From: an uncultured Ruminococcus sp.
GTDB taxonomy: Bacteria; Bacillota; Clostridia; Oscillospirales; Ruminococcaceae
NCBI GenBank assembly: GCA_947178575.1
Contig: CAMWYX010000010.1
Location: forward strand, 1-61,281
Reading direction: 5' to 3'
Length of the DNA stretch: 61,281 bases
How positions within the stretch are numbered: position 1 is the first letter of the stretch; every line of letters starts with the position of its first letter. Both the position numbers and the translations under genes were made by a program. This document shows, in pieces, positions 52,729 to 61,264 of the stretch. Under the pieces are notes generated by a model, which was not told the DNA's origin, did not search any database, and saw only the letters and a list, made by a program, of their open reading frames with translations.

Positions 52729-53739
52729 ATGAAAAATAAAGTTTTAAAGGGTTTCACGCTTATTGAGCTTATTATCGTTCTTGCGATTTTCAGCATTATC
52801 CTGACCCTTGTAATGTCATTTATCGACCCCGCAACACGTCTTATGAAATCAACATCCGTAAAGGAAAAAACCGGTGCATATGTTGACAATGTAAGCGAAT
52901 ATCTTGAAAATTCCCTGCGTTATGCAAAATTTGTGCATATATATGACGGAGAAGAACCGTCAGTATATCAGATACGTGACATTGTTTCACTGAACCTGAA
53001 CGGTGCTGTAACCATAAAGGACAACAGCGGAACTCCTTATCCCGTTGAGGGTAATGTCCGTGTTCTTAAAATGGATAATTCCGACGGTCAGATATATGAG
53101 AAAGTTTATAAATTCACTACACAGGACAGCCGTCTCGGTTCTATCGAACCTGAAGACCTCATGTCATCAACTCCGGTGCAGGACTGGACTCCTGTTCTGA
53201 ATAAAGAACATTTTCAGGATTATTCTTTCTACTACAAGGCAGGATATTATAATTTCGAACCGGTTGCATCTGCTGATAATCGTCCCGAAAATTATAAAAG
53301 CCATCTCGTTGAGATGACGGATAAGGACGGAAATGTTCTCCAGAACGGCAGACCGAATGCTTATAATTTCTCAATGAGCGTTGTCGCATACGGAACAGAA
53401 AACGGTGTAAATGCCGAAGCTACCGACGGCGATGTAACTACAGAACCGGAATTTCAGTATCCGGCACGTATGGATACTGTAAGTATGGCATTTATAAACA
53501 TAATAAATGCTACAAGCTCACAGCCGTGCTACAGACAGAAATATGAAACCGACCCGCTGACACTGGCTATCAATCCGGTATTTGACCCGACCAATCACAG
53601 ACCCGTATTTGAGCAGGTCAATCCGGCAAGAGCGTTCCATTATTATAAGCCGGCAGACGGAGCTCCGAATAACGACAATATCTATATTGTATTCGTCAAT
53701 CCGTCGGAAATGAATGACAATATGCTGATAATCGACTGA
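52729..53739 (+). CDS. Type IV minor prepilin, PilW-like
   Basis: 336 aa behind GGAGG. The prepilin signal LKGFTLIELIIVLAIFSIIL (cleavage after Gly8, Glu5 present) precedes a large extracellular domain of about 290 residues, longer than a major pilin and in the PilW/PulJ size range. It contains beta-strand stretches (GAVTIKDNSGTPYPVEGNVR) and ends VFVNPSEMNDNMLIID. Confidence 0.82.
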   Translation: MKNKVLKGFTLIELIIVLAIFSIILTLVMSFIDPATRLMKSTSVKEKTGAYVDNVSEYLENSLRYAKFVHIYDGEEPSVYQIRDIVSLNLNGAVTIKDNSGTPYPVEGNVRVLKMDNSDGQIYEKVYKFTTQDSRLGSIEPEDLMSSTPVQDWTPVLNKEHFQDYSFYYKAGYYNFEPVASADNRPENYKSHLVEMTDKDGNVLQNGRPNAYNFSMSVVAYGTENGVNAEATDGDVTTEPEFQYPARMDTVSMAFINIINATSSQPCYRQKYETDPLTLAINPVFDPTNHRPVFEQVNPARAFHYYKPADGAPNNDNIYIVFVNPSEMNDNMLIID

Positions 53740-53751
53740 TAAAATTAAAAT

Positions 53752-53790
53752 AAAAACAGGCAGCAGTCAATCCGCTGCTGCCTGTGATTA
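53752..53790. terminator. Bidirectional terminator between minor pilin and pilD
   Basis: Perfect 11-bp stem ACAGGCAGCAG (53756-53766) / CTGCTGCCTGT (53775-53785), loop TCAATCCG, with A-rich and T-rich flanks. Confidence 0.85.
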
Positions 53791-53815
53791 TTTTTGTTCG
53801 GAAGATTTGAAATTC

Positions 53816-54658
53816 TTAAATAGCGGGTTCTGCCGTGAGAAGCGATATGTACCACGATGCTATATTGTTTCCCCAGAGCATAGCCACGGCAATTCCGACT
53901 GAAAGCCATGGACCAAATGCAAATTTGGAATCCTTAGTCACTATTTTTATGATTATTCCGCCTATCGCTGCGGAAATAATTCCTATCAATGCTGAAACGA
54001 TAACAGCCTGTGTTCCGAGAAGTGCACCAGCTGCGACCATGAGAAGTGTGTCGCCGAGTTCAATGGCACGGAAATCCTCGCCGTATTTTTTGCGGATTAT
54101 GGGACGGCTTGCCTCTCCTATAATGAAAAACGGAACACTTATCGCCGCCGCTCCTATAAATCTGTGAAGAAGTGTCACATCATCAGTGAATATTGCGGCA
54201 GGTACGGCAAGAAGAAGTATAATTCCCACAACTATCATATCGATTTCCTGAGTGTCCCAGTCCATGAATCCCACAACTATCAGGAGCGACATGAGAACGC
54301 AGGTTATTATGGCTTTAGCATTAATATCAATTACCATAAACGTAAGAACGTACATTATTCCGTTCAGACTTTCCACAACAGGATAGCGTGAAGATATTTT
54401 TTCACCGCAGCTGTGACATTTTCCACGCAGGAAAATCCAGCTGAAAACCGGAATAAGGTCAATCGGTCTTATTTTCGCACCGCAGGTCATGCAGTGAGAT
54501 GACCTTTTTATAAGCGATTCATTTCTCGGAAGCCGTATTATTACAACATTCAGAAAGCTTCCGATACATATTCCGAAAAGAAATACAATGGTTAAAAACA
54601 TGAGCTTGAATGGCAGCTCCGCATATGGGTCGTGGAGCATATTCACAAAATCAGACAT
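53816..54658 (-). CDS. pilD: Prepilin peptidase / N-methyltransferase PilD
   Basis: 280 aa, RBS GGAGGT. An N-terminal cytoplasmic loop with two CxxC pairs (CMTCGAKIRP; CHSCGEKIS) and LIPVFSWIFLRGKC, then about seven membrane helices. The aspartyl protease residues are in GFMDWDTQEIDM and the second in IELGDTLLM (GD motif). It removes prepilin leaders and methylates the new N-terminus for the five prepilins in this window. It is transcribed opposite to the cluster from its own promoter. Confidence 0.92.
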   Translation of the reverse strand: MSDFVNMLHDPYAELPFKLMFLTIVFLFGICIGSFLNVVIIRLPRNESLIKRSSHCMTCGAKIRPIDLIPVFSWIFLRGKCHSCGEKISSRYPVVESLNGIMYVLTFMVIDINAKAIITCVLMSLLIVVGFMDWDTQEIDMIVVGIILLLAVPAAIFTDDVTLLHRFIGAAAISVPFFIIGEASRPIIRKKYGEDFRAIELGDTLLMVAAGALLGTQAVIVSALIGIISAAIGGIIIKIVTKDSKFAFGPWLSVGIAVAMLWGNNIASWYISLLTAEPAI

Positions 54659-54697
54659 GGTTTTTGACCTCCCAGCATAAATTTTATTAATATTTAC

Positions 54698-54726
54698 ATT
54701 ATAACATAATCTGTTATTTTTTTCAA
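54698..54726 (-). promoter_or_regulatory. pilD promoter
   Basis: Minus strand TTGAAA (54721-54726), 17 bp, TATAAT (54698-54703). Confidence 0.75.
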
Positions 54727-54793
54727 GTATTATTTATTTTCTTTTTACGGTCTGTGCATTCTGTGCATAATTTTCTGATAATACGTGCAGTAT

Positions 54794-54865
54794 CCTGTTT
54801 TATAACAGGTTTTATGTTCGTCCTGATTTCAGGGCATTTTCAGGAGATTTGCTGATTTTATCAGC
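54794..54865 (+). promoter_or_regulatory. pilB leader with successive hairpins
   Basis: CCTGTT (54794-54799)/AACAGG (54804-54809) is followed by TTTTA, terminator-like. A second short stem CCTG/CAGG (about 54822-54833) and GCTGA/TCAGC (about 54851-54865) follow before the pilB RBS. No confident promoter hexamers were found in 54727-54793. This may be attenuation; no c-di-GMP riboswitch consensus was found. Confidence 0.35.
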
Positions 54866-54896
54866 CGGTCTCCAAAAAATCATCGGAGGTTTATAT

Positions 54897-56576
54897 ATGA
54901 GAAACGAAAGAATTGGCGATTATCTGGTCAATCATGGATTACTTACCGAAGAACAGCTACAGCAGGTTCTTCAGGCACAGAAAGAATCCAACGGAACTAA
55001 AATGTTCGGCGATGTTGTCGTTGAATTAAAGTTCATGAGCGAAATCAATTTTACAAAGGCTCTCGCCGGAAAACTCCGTGTACAGTATGTCGATTTGGAT
55101 AACATCGACATCAACACGGACGCTGTTCAGAGAGTTCCGGAAGCTCTCGCAAGAAAACACACTGTAATCGCAATCGCCGTAACCGGCAAAAGACTTACGG
55201 TTGCCACAAATGACCCTGTAAACTTCATAGTCCTTGAGGATATTAAGGTTTCAACCGGTATGGATACTGTTCCGGTACTCGCGACAACATCAGCCATCAA
55301 CAGAGCTATCGGAAAATGCTATTCAATGCAGAACGTTGATACAGTTCTCGACAGCGTAAATCAGATGGCAGGCGATTTAGGCGGAAGTATTGAGGAGGAC
55401 GAAGCCAAAGACAGAGTTGAATCCGCGCCTATCGTAAAACTTGCTACGACTATTGTCGAAAACTCATTCAGAGCAGACGCAACCGATATTCATATCGAGC
55501 CTTTCGATAAGTATACAAGAATCAGAATCCGTGTAAACGGCGACCTTGTTGAACTCATGAATATCTCATCAGCCGTACACAGCGCATTGACGACACGTTT
55601 CAAACTCATCAGCGGCATGAATATCGCCGAAAAAAGAATACCGCAGGACGGACGATTCACACAGGTTGTTGACGGCTGTACGCTTGATGTCCGTGTGTCG
55701 TCGCTTCCTATGGTACACGGCGAGAAAATCGTTATCCGAATCCTTTCAACCGGACAGATTGCGCTCCGTAAGATTACAGACCTCGGTATGTCGGATTATA
55801 ACTATCAGCTTTTTGAATCAATGCTCCGCGTACCGCACGGCGTTATCCTTGTAACAGGTCCTACAGGTTCAGGTAAAACAACAACTCTTTACGCCGCACT
55901 TGGCGAAATTGCAAAACCGAATGTAAACGTCGTAACTGTTGAGGACCCTGTCGAAAAAGCTATCGACGGAATAAATCAGTGTCAGGTAAATCAGAAAGCC
56001 GGTATGACATTCGCGGCTGCTCTGCGTTCAATTCTCCGTCAGGACCCTGATATAGTAATGATTGGTGAGATGCGTGATACTGAAACCGCCGATATAGGTA
56101 TCCGAGCAGCTATCACCGGACACCTTGTTCTTTCAACACTTCATACAAATGATGCTGCTTCAACAGTTGTACGTCTTGTTGATATGGGCGTTGCCGCTTA
56201 CATGGTTGCTACATCGCTTATCGGCGTTATTGCACAGCGACTTGTAAAAGTTCTCTGCCCCGACTGCAAGAGACCACGTATGTCAACCGAAGAAGAAAAT
56301 GACCTTATGGGTATTCCGTCATCTATACAGATTTTCGAGCCTGTAGGCTGTACTTCATGCAACAATACCGGCTACAGAGGAAGAACCGCTATTCATGAGA
56401 TTATTCACTGTACATCAAAGGTTTCCGCAATCATCGCAGCCGGAGGCGGTAAGGAAGAAATTGAACAGGCTGCCAAAGCCAACGGAACTAAACTGCTCCG
56501 CGATAATGCTTCTGAACTTGTACAGGCAGGACAGACATCAATTGATGAGCTTGTAAGAAGCACATTCTCTGTATAA
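54897..56576 (+). CDS. pilB: Type IV pilus extension ATPase PilB
   Basis: 559 aa from ATG 54897 (GGAGGT); the in-frame ATG 54849 lies in the leader. N-terminal GspE/MshEN-type domain (RIGDYLVNHGLLTEEQLQQVL) which in several PilB homologues binds c-di-GMP, then the ATPase core with Walker A GPTGSGKTTT, Asp box RSILRQDPD, Walker B MIGEMRDTETA and His box LSTLHTNDAAST. A tetracysteine zinc site (CPDCKRP...CTSCNNTGY) is also present. It powers pilus assembly. Confidence 0.95.
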   Translation: MRNERIGDYLVNHGLLTEEQLQQVLQAQKESNGTKMFGDVVVELKFMSEINFTKALAGKLRVQYVDLDNIDINTDAVQRVPEALARKHTVIAIAVTGKRLTVATNDPVNFIVLEDIKVSTGMDTVPVLATTSAINRAIGKCYSMQNVDTVLDSVNQMAGDLGGSIEEDEAKDRVESAPIVKLATTIVENSFRADATDIHIEPFDKYTRIRIRVNGDLVELMNISSAVHSALTTRFKLISGMNIAEKRIPQDGRFTQVVDGCTLDVRVSSLPMVHGEKIVIRILSTGQIALRKITDLGMSDYNYQLFESMLRVPHGVILVTGPTGSGKTTTLYAALGEIAKPNVNVVTVEDPVEKAIDGINQCQVNQKAGMTFAAALRSILRQDPDIVMIGEMRDTETADIGIRAAITGHLVLSTLHTNDAASTVVRLVDMGVAAYMVATSLIGVIAQRLVKVLCPDCKRPRMSTEEENDLMGIPSSIQIFEPVGCTSCNNTGYRGRTAIHEIIHCTSKVSAIIAAGGGKEEIEQAAKANGTKLLRDNASELVQAGQTSIDELVRSTFSV

Positions 56577-56613
56577 TAATCTATCTGCATAATTTTAAGG
56601 AGGAACTAATAAA

Positions 56614-57714
56614 ATGGGCATTATAAATATTCACCGTATTCTCGACGAGGTTCGTCTGCTGGGCTGTTCAGATTTGCATTTTACAAATGCAATTGCTCCG
56701 GTAGTACGTCTTAATGGTACACTCAGAACAATGCGTTCACAGTATCCGGAAATGGACGAGGAGGAAATACTCGACATCGTGAATCAGATGACAAACGAAC
56801 AGCAGCAGACACAAATCAATAATCATATTGATACGGACTTTTCATTCCAGACAAAAAGCGGCTACCGTCACCGTGTAAACGTGTACTTCCAGAAAGGCAA
56901 GCCCGGAATCGCTATCCGACTTCTCCGGAATGATATTCCTACTCTTGAGGATTTGATGCTTCCGCCTATTCTCGCGGATTTTGCAATGCGTCCGCGCGGA
57001 CTTGTGCTTGTAACAGGGCCTACCGGTTCGGGTAAATCAACTACTCTTGCGGGTATGATTGACTTTGTAAATCTTAACAGATCGGCTCATATAATAACAG
57101 TAGAAGACCCTATCGAATACGTTCATGAGCATAAAAGATGTATGGTTAATCAGCGTGAAATCGGCGATGATGTTCCGTCTTTCGCACTTGCACTCAGAGC
57201 CGCTCTCCGTGAAGACCCCGACGTTATCCTCGTGGGAGAAATGCGTGACTTCGAGACGATTCAGGCAGCCGTTACCGCAGCCGAAACAGGTCACCTTGTA
57301 ATGAGTACACTTCATACGACTTCCGCAGCCGATACAATCAACCGTATCATCGACGTTTATCCGGAACATCAACAGCAACAGATTCGTACACAGCTTGCAA
57401 ATAACCTTGTCGGCGTAATCTCGCAGACACTTATTCCGAAGCGTGACGGTACGGGACGTATTGCCGTTATGGAAATCCTCAACGTTACGGACGCTATTTC
57501 CGCTATGATTCGTGACAATAAGATTCATCTTATCCAGTCCGCTATTCAGACAGGTAAACAGCAGGGCATGATGTCTCTTGACCAGGAACTCGCACGCTAC
57601 ACCGCAAAGGGTATAATCAGCGAGGTCGATGCTCTCGAAAAATGTCAGGATAAACAGGAATTTTATCGCTTCCTCTCACAGATGGGCGGAGTTCCTAACG
57701 GCGGTATAAGATAA
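56614..57714 (+). CDS. pilT: Type IV pilus retraction ATPase PilT
   Basis: 366 aa behind AAGGAGG. Walker A GPTGSGKSTT, Asp box LREDPDVILVGEMRDFETI, His box MSTLHTTSAADTINRIID, and a C-terminal AIRxG-like element (here AIQTGKQQGMMSLDQEL). It lacks the PilB N-domain and zinc site, so retraction is the expected role. It lies 37 nt after pilB. Confidence 0.94.
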   Translation: MGIINIHRILDEVRLLGCSDLHFTNAIAPVVRLNGTLRTMRSQYPEMDEEEILDIVNQMTNEQQQTQINNHIDTDFSFQTKSGYRHRVNVYFQKGKPGIAIRLLRNDIPTLEDLMLPPILADFAMRPRGLVLVTGPTGSGKSTTLAGMIDFVNLNRSAHIITVEDPIEYVHEHKRCMVNQREIGDDVPSFALALRAALREDPDVILVGEMRDFETIQAAVTAAETGHLVMSTLHTTSAADTINRIIDVYPEHQQQQIRTQLANNLVGVISQTLIPKRDGTGRIAVMEILNVTDAISAMIRDNKIHLIQSAIQTGKQQGMMSLDQELARYTAKGIISEVDALEKCQDKQEFYRFLSQMGGVPNGGIR

Positions 57715-57842
57715 TCACAGAATTTAAATTTTTTAATCAGTTCTTAATTTGTTGAAAATGACGAAAAGCACTTCAAAAAAATGGCTATTTACCGTTTCAA
57801 TGTAAAAAATCAGGATTTCATGAAATTTTTTTCAAGAAACTA

Positions 57843-57871
57843 TTGACAAATTATGAATGAAGTGCTATACT
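57843..57871 (+). promoter_or_regulatory. Pilin promoter 1 with operator-like 15-mer
   Basis: TTGACA (57843-57848), 17 bp, TATACT (57866-57871). Bases 57843-57857 read TTGACAAATTATGAA, one base from the near-palindrome TTGACAAATTGTGAA found at the next two pilin promoters. In the leader GGGG...CCCC (about 57884-57910) may pair. Confidence 0.85.
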
Positions 57872-57943
57872 ATAAGTACATTAAGGGGCGTACAGTGAAT
57901 TAGTCAACCCCGAAACTAAATTTATTTAAGGAGGTTTTCTTTC

Positions 57944-58459
57944 ATGAAAACAACAAAGAAGGGTTTCACCCTTATCGAGCTCATCGTTGTTATCGCTATC
58001 ATCGGTGTACTTGCTGCTATCCTCGTTCCGGCTATGCTCGGTTATGTAAAGAAGTCAAAGATTCAGGCTGCCAACGCTGACGCTAAGACAATGCTCACAA
58101 CTGCCAACTCTGCTCTTGAAGAACTTGACGAAATGGGTGCAACTGTATCCATAAGCGGTTGGAATGACCACGATATCAGTGCTGATGATGATGTTGAAAT
58201 TTCTGATATTGACGGACTTCTTGAGTATATGACATATTATTCTGATACTGCTGCCGCTGCCAAGTATTCTCTTTACATCAAGGAAGGTGCTTGCGTTGCT
58301 TCTGTTGCCAAGAGCGGTAAGTATTACGGAACATATCCGGCAACTCTCACAAACAAGAACTACAGTGATAAGATGGGTGACGGCGGTCTCGATAAGGCTA
58401 AGGAAGTTGCTCAGGAAGCTTACAATGAAGGTCGTGCCGAGGCTGACCAGATTAGCTGA
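57944..58459 (+). CDS. Type IV pilin 1 (likely major pilin)
   Basis: 171 aa behind AAGGAGG. Prepilin signal KKGFTLIELIVVIAIIGVLA with cleavage after Gly7, Glu5 and a long helix ending MLGYVKKSKIQAANA. The C-terminal domain carries KYYGTYPATLTNKNY, shared with pilin 2. The strong RBS, strong promoter, directly following terminator and C-ending optimal codons point to high expression, as for a major pilin. Confidence 0.92.
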   Translation: MKTTKKGFTLIELIVVIAIIGVLAAILVPAMLGYVKKSKIQAANADAKTMLTTANSALEELDEMGATVSISGWNDHDISADDDVEISDIDGLLEYMTYYSDTAAAAKYSLYIKEGACVASVAKSGKYYGTYPATLTNKNYSDKMGDGGLDKAKEVAQEAYNEGRAEADQIS

Positions 58460-58506
58460 TTGAAGTCTCAGTTTTTCTGAAATCTGCATGAATTAACTAA
58501 ATAAAC

Positions 58507-58535
58507 AAATCCCCCTTTTCGGAGGGGGATTTTTT
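58507..58535 (+). terminator. Terminator after pilin 1
   Basis: AAATCCCCC (58507-58515) / GGGGGATTT (58524-58532) then TTTT. The protease gene starts 22 nt later without a visible promoter, so its expression probably depends on partial read-through. Confidence 0.9.
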
Positions 58536-58556
58536 GTTGAAATAAGGAGACGTACA

Positions 58557-59693
58557 ATGAACAAAAAAGAAAAATTTTTCTGCGGTATTCTTGCAGTTAT
58601 GGCTTCTATGGGCATAGGTGCAGGAAGTATGTATCTTGCCAATAAGGATAAAATTGAGTTTATGAATAAATATCCGCTTATGCTTGAAGTTCAGGAGTTT
58701 ATGAAAGATTCCGTTGAAATTCCTCTGCCGGAAAATCCCTCTGATGAAACTGTAATCAACGCATATCTAAGTCTGTACGAGGATAAATACACCGTATACA
58801 GCGGAAAAGAAGATATTTTTTCTGCGGAATCTGTTCAGGACGAAATAAATAAATCCCCGTCGGCTTTCGGAAGTGGTTTTCAGGTTGAAATCTCCGACAG
58901 TTTTGAGATGTGTATTTCCGATGTCAATATAAATATGTCTGCATACGCACAGGGGATTCGCTCCGGTGATATTGTTAAATCAATAGACGGAATCGCAGTG
59001 ACCGACAGGGATTCCGCTAAAAAAATCATAGGCAAAGACGGAACAACGGTAAATCTGATAATTGAACGTGCCGGAACAGAACAGGAAATCAATTTCACAC
59101 GCCGTAACGATTCGCAGGCTTCAAACGGTCTTGATTCAAAAATGTACGGCAATACGCTGTATGTCAGTATTGAGCGTGAAAATCAGATGTTATTCCCTGA
59201 TTTTAAAAATCTCCTCGCTGGTTATGATTTTGATTCCCTTATACTTGATTTAAGAAACAACGGCGGAGGTTATGCTCAGACAGCCGTCGAAATGGCGGAT
59301 TTGTTCATCAATCACGCTGATGTAATTCTTAAAGCCAAAAACGGCGATAATATGACACATTCAACCAATGACGGCGTGGAATATGATGTTCCGATTGTTC
59401 TGCTCGTCAACGAAAAGACCGCAAGTGCGGCGGAAATTCTTACGGTTCTTCTCAAACGATACGCCGATGCTCAGATTGTCGGCACTAATACATTCGGTAA
59501 AGGAATCTATCAGAATATAGCCATTTTCCACGGCGGAAGCCTGAAATATACCGAGGGAAGCGTTATTGTCGGCGACTGGGAAAATTATCACGGAAAGGGA
59601 ATCGCTCCGGATTTTGATGTCCCTATGGACAGCAGTTTAAAAGGCTCGGAAAATGATATTCAGCTTGAAAAAGCTCTTGAAATTCTTGGTTAA
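58557..59693 (+). CDS. S41-family PDZ protease between pilin genes
   Basis: 378 aa behind AAGGAG. N-terminal membrane anchor or signal (about 7-27), a PDZ domain (about 105-182, AYAQGIRSGDIVKSIDGIAV), and an S41 peptidase domain with LILDLRNNGGGY, catalytic Ser290 (EKTASAAEIL) and Lys315 (NTFGKGIY). These are C-terminal-processing-type serine proteases acting outside the membrane. Its place among pilins suggests it trims or clears pilins or surface proteins. Confidence 0.88.
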   Translation: MNKKEKFFCGILAVMASMGIGAGSMYLANKDKIEFMNKYPLMLEVQEFMKDSVEIPLPENPSDETVINAYLSLYEDKYTVYSGKEDIFSAESVQDEINKSPSAFGSGFQVEISDSFEMCISDVNINMSAYAQGIRSGDIVKSIDGIAVTDRDSAKKIIGKDGTTVNLIIERAGTEQEINFTRRNDSQASNGLDSKMYGNTLYVSIERENQMLFPDFKNLLAGYDFDSLILDLRNNGGGYAQTAVEMADLFINHADVILKAKNGDNMTHSTNDGVEYDVPIVLLVNEKTASAAEILTVLLKRYADAQIVGTNTFGKGIYQNIAIFHGGSLKYTEGSVIVGDWENYHGKGIAPDFDVPMDSSLKGSENDIQLEKALEILG

Positions 59694-59743
59694 AATCCAC
59701 AAAAACAGAATTACAAATTGTATATTATTCTATATCTTAAATA

Positions 59744-59772
59744 TTGACAAATTGTGAATAGTTTGTTAAAAT
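59744..59772 (+). promoter_or_regulatory. Pilin promoter 2 with operator-like 15-mer
   Basis: TTGACA (59744-59749), 17 bp, TAAAAT (59767-59772). Bases 59744-59758 read TTGACAAATTGTGAA, which matches its own reverse complement except at the centre and one symmetric pair. Confidence 0.85.
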
Positions 59773-59828
59773 AGATTTATCAAACCGGATTCAGAATTTT
59801 TTCCGACAGCTTAAAAGGAGTTTACTAT

Positions 59829-60326
59829 ATGAGAAAAAAAGGCTTCACACTTATTGAACTTATCGTCGTTATCGCTATTATCGGCGTTCTTGCTGCGATT
59901 CTTGTTCCGGCTATGCTCGGATATGTCAAGAAAGCAAAAATACAGGCCGGAAATGTCGCCGCCGCCGAAGTCGCAAAGGCTATGAATGCTGTTCTTGCCG
60001 AGGAAAGCGAGGACGATTCTTTTACAAGTATAACTGACGGTCCTTACGGATTTCAGAGCGATGTAGGCGTTGCTCTCGAAGATGTAACCGATGATTCAAA
60101 TAAATCCCTCGCCGATTATATTACCGCTTATTCCGATGATATGGCAAGTCAGAAATTCGCCGCATATATAAAGGACGGCGTTGTGATTGCGGTCGCCGCC
60201 AAAAACGGCAAATATTTCGGAACTTTCCCCGCAAAACTTACCAATAAGAATTATGATACTCTGCTTCCCGACCCAAGCTATGAAAATGCTCTTGACATCG
60301 CCATGCCCGAAGATGATGACGATTAA
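59829..60326 (+). CDS. Type IV pilin 2
   Basis: 165 aa behind AAAAGGAG. The N-terminus KKGFTLIELIVVIAIIGVLA and following MLGYVKKAKIQA are nearly identical to pilin 1 at protein level, and the C-terminal GKYFGTFPAKLTNKNY matches its counterpart. The middle differs. It ends in an acidic tail, MPEDDDD. An alternative or co-assembled major pilin with its own promoter and terminator. Confidence 0.92.
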   Translation: MRKKGFTLIELIVVIAIIGVLAAILVPAMLGYVKKAKIQAGNVAAAEVAKAMNAVLAEESEDDSFTSITDGPYGFQSDVGVALEDVTDDSNKSLADYITAYSDDMASQKFAAYIKDGVVIAVAAKNGKYFGTFPAKLTNKNYDTLLPDPSYENALDIAMPEDDDD

Positions 60327-60336
60327 AAAAATCAGA

Positions 60337-60373
60337 ATGCCTGTATTTCCGACCGGATACAGGCATTTTTTTA
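60337..60373 (+). terminator. Terminator after pilin 2
   Basis: ATGCCTGTAT (60337-60346; first base shared with an A-tract) / ATACAGGCAT (60357-60366), loop of 10, then T6. Confidence 0.9.
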
Positions 60374-60489
60374 TATGATTAATCTTTAACAGATTTTATT
60401 GATTTTTAATGTTTTTTACTATTTTTTGCGTATAATTAATGCACAAATATTTTTGGGAAAGATTGTGCAATATTTATAATCTGATTTTA

Positions 60490-60518
60490 TTGACAAATTG
60501 TGAACTTTTTGGTATAAT
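60490..60518 (+). promoter_or_regulatory. Pilin promoter 3 with operator-like 15-mer
   Basis: Consensus TTGACA (60490-60495), 17 bp, TATAAT (60513-60518). Bases 60490-60504 read TTGACAAATTGTGAA, identical to promoter 2. Confidence 0.88.
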
Positions 60519-60551
60519 ACTATTAAGATTATTTTCAGGAGGATTTTTCCT

Positions 60552-61172
60552 ATGCGTAGAAAAAAAGGCTTCACCCTTATGGAGCTGATTATAGTTATCG
60601 CTATTTTCGGCATTCTGCTTACTGTCATGACACCGGCGTGGGCTCACTATCTTCAGCGTTCACGTACAAGAACTCAGAATCATAAATCACGTGTTATTTT
60701 CAATGCCGCCCAGACAGTTGTCACGGATTTGCAGTTCAGCGAGCGGAAATATTTCGCCAATATAAGCGAAGCTAATGCCGTTAATCATATCTATACTCCC
60801 ACTGACGGCTCGGACTGGTATTACTATTGGAACGGTAAAGAGGGTCATATCTGCGATGAGAACGGAAACGCAATCGATACAAGTACATTTAACGCCACCA
60901 GAGCCGATACAATTAAAGAGTGGGACGAGAAAATCGGAAAAGCTATTCAAAAAATATTGACCGATGATGTCGTTTATAAATTCTGGGTTTCCAATTATCA
61001 TATTGTTGCGGTTTCCTCCGGAAACGGCGTGACGGATAGATTTATCGGCGGTTATCCTACAACAATTTTTTCTCTCGATGCTGCCAATGAAAATACTGAT
61101 TCCCTGAAAAATACAAACGCCCGTGATGTGGACCTTAAATGGTTCGACCTCGATATGGATAACAATCCTTAA
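60552..61172 (+). CDS. Type IV pilin 3 (divergent)
   Basis: 206 aa behind GGAGGA. Prepilin signal KKGFTLMELIIVIAIFGILL, cleavage after Gly6, Glu5 present. The mature domain is larger than in pilins 1 and 2 and its helix ends in Arg-rich HYLQRSRTRTQNHKSR. The C-terminal stretch VSNYHIVAVSSGNGVTDRF followed by IGGYPTT is a distant version of the shared pilin C-terminal motif. It could be a minor pilin or a specialised fibre subunit. Confidence 0.9.
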   Translation: MRRKKGFTLMELIIVIAIFGILLTVMTPAWAHYLQRSRTRTQNHKSRVIFNAAQTVVTDLQFSERKYFANISEANAVNHIYTPTDGSDWYYYWNGKEGHICDENGNAIDTSTFNATRADTIKEWDEKIGKAIQKILTDDVVYKFWVSNYHIVAVSSGNGVTDRFIGGYPTTIFSLDAANENTDSLKNTNARDVDLKWFDLDMDNNP

Positions 61173-61179
61173 TGATATT

Positions 61180-61212
61180 AACTGCTCGGATTCGTTTCGG
61201 GCAGTTTTTAAT
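61180..61212 (+). terminator. Terminator after pilin 3
   Basis: AACTGC (61180-61185) / GCAGTT (61201-61206), extended inward by CG pairs, then TTT-A-TTTT. Confidence 0.75.
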
Positions 61213-61264
61213 TTTATTGTTAAAAATTACTAAAAAAATCTTTAAAAATTTGATAAAATTTGAG

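Noticed and set aside
57037-57528. Minus-strand open frame inside pilT
   Set aside because: Overlaps conserved ATPase motifs on the other strand and has no start context.
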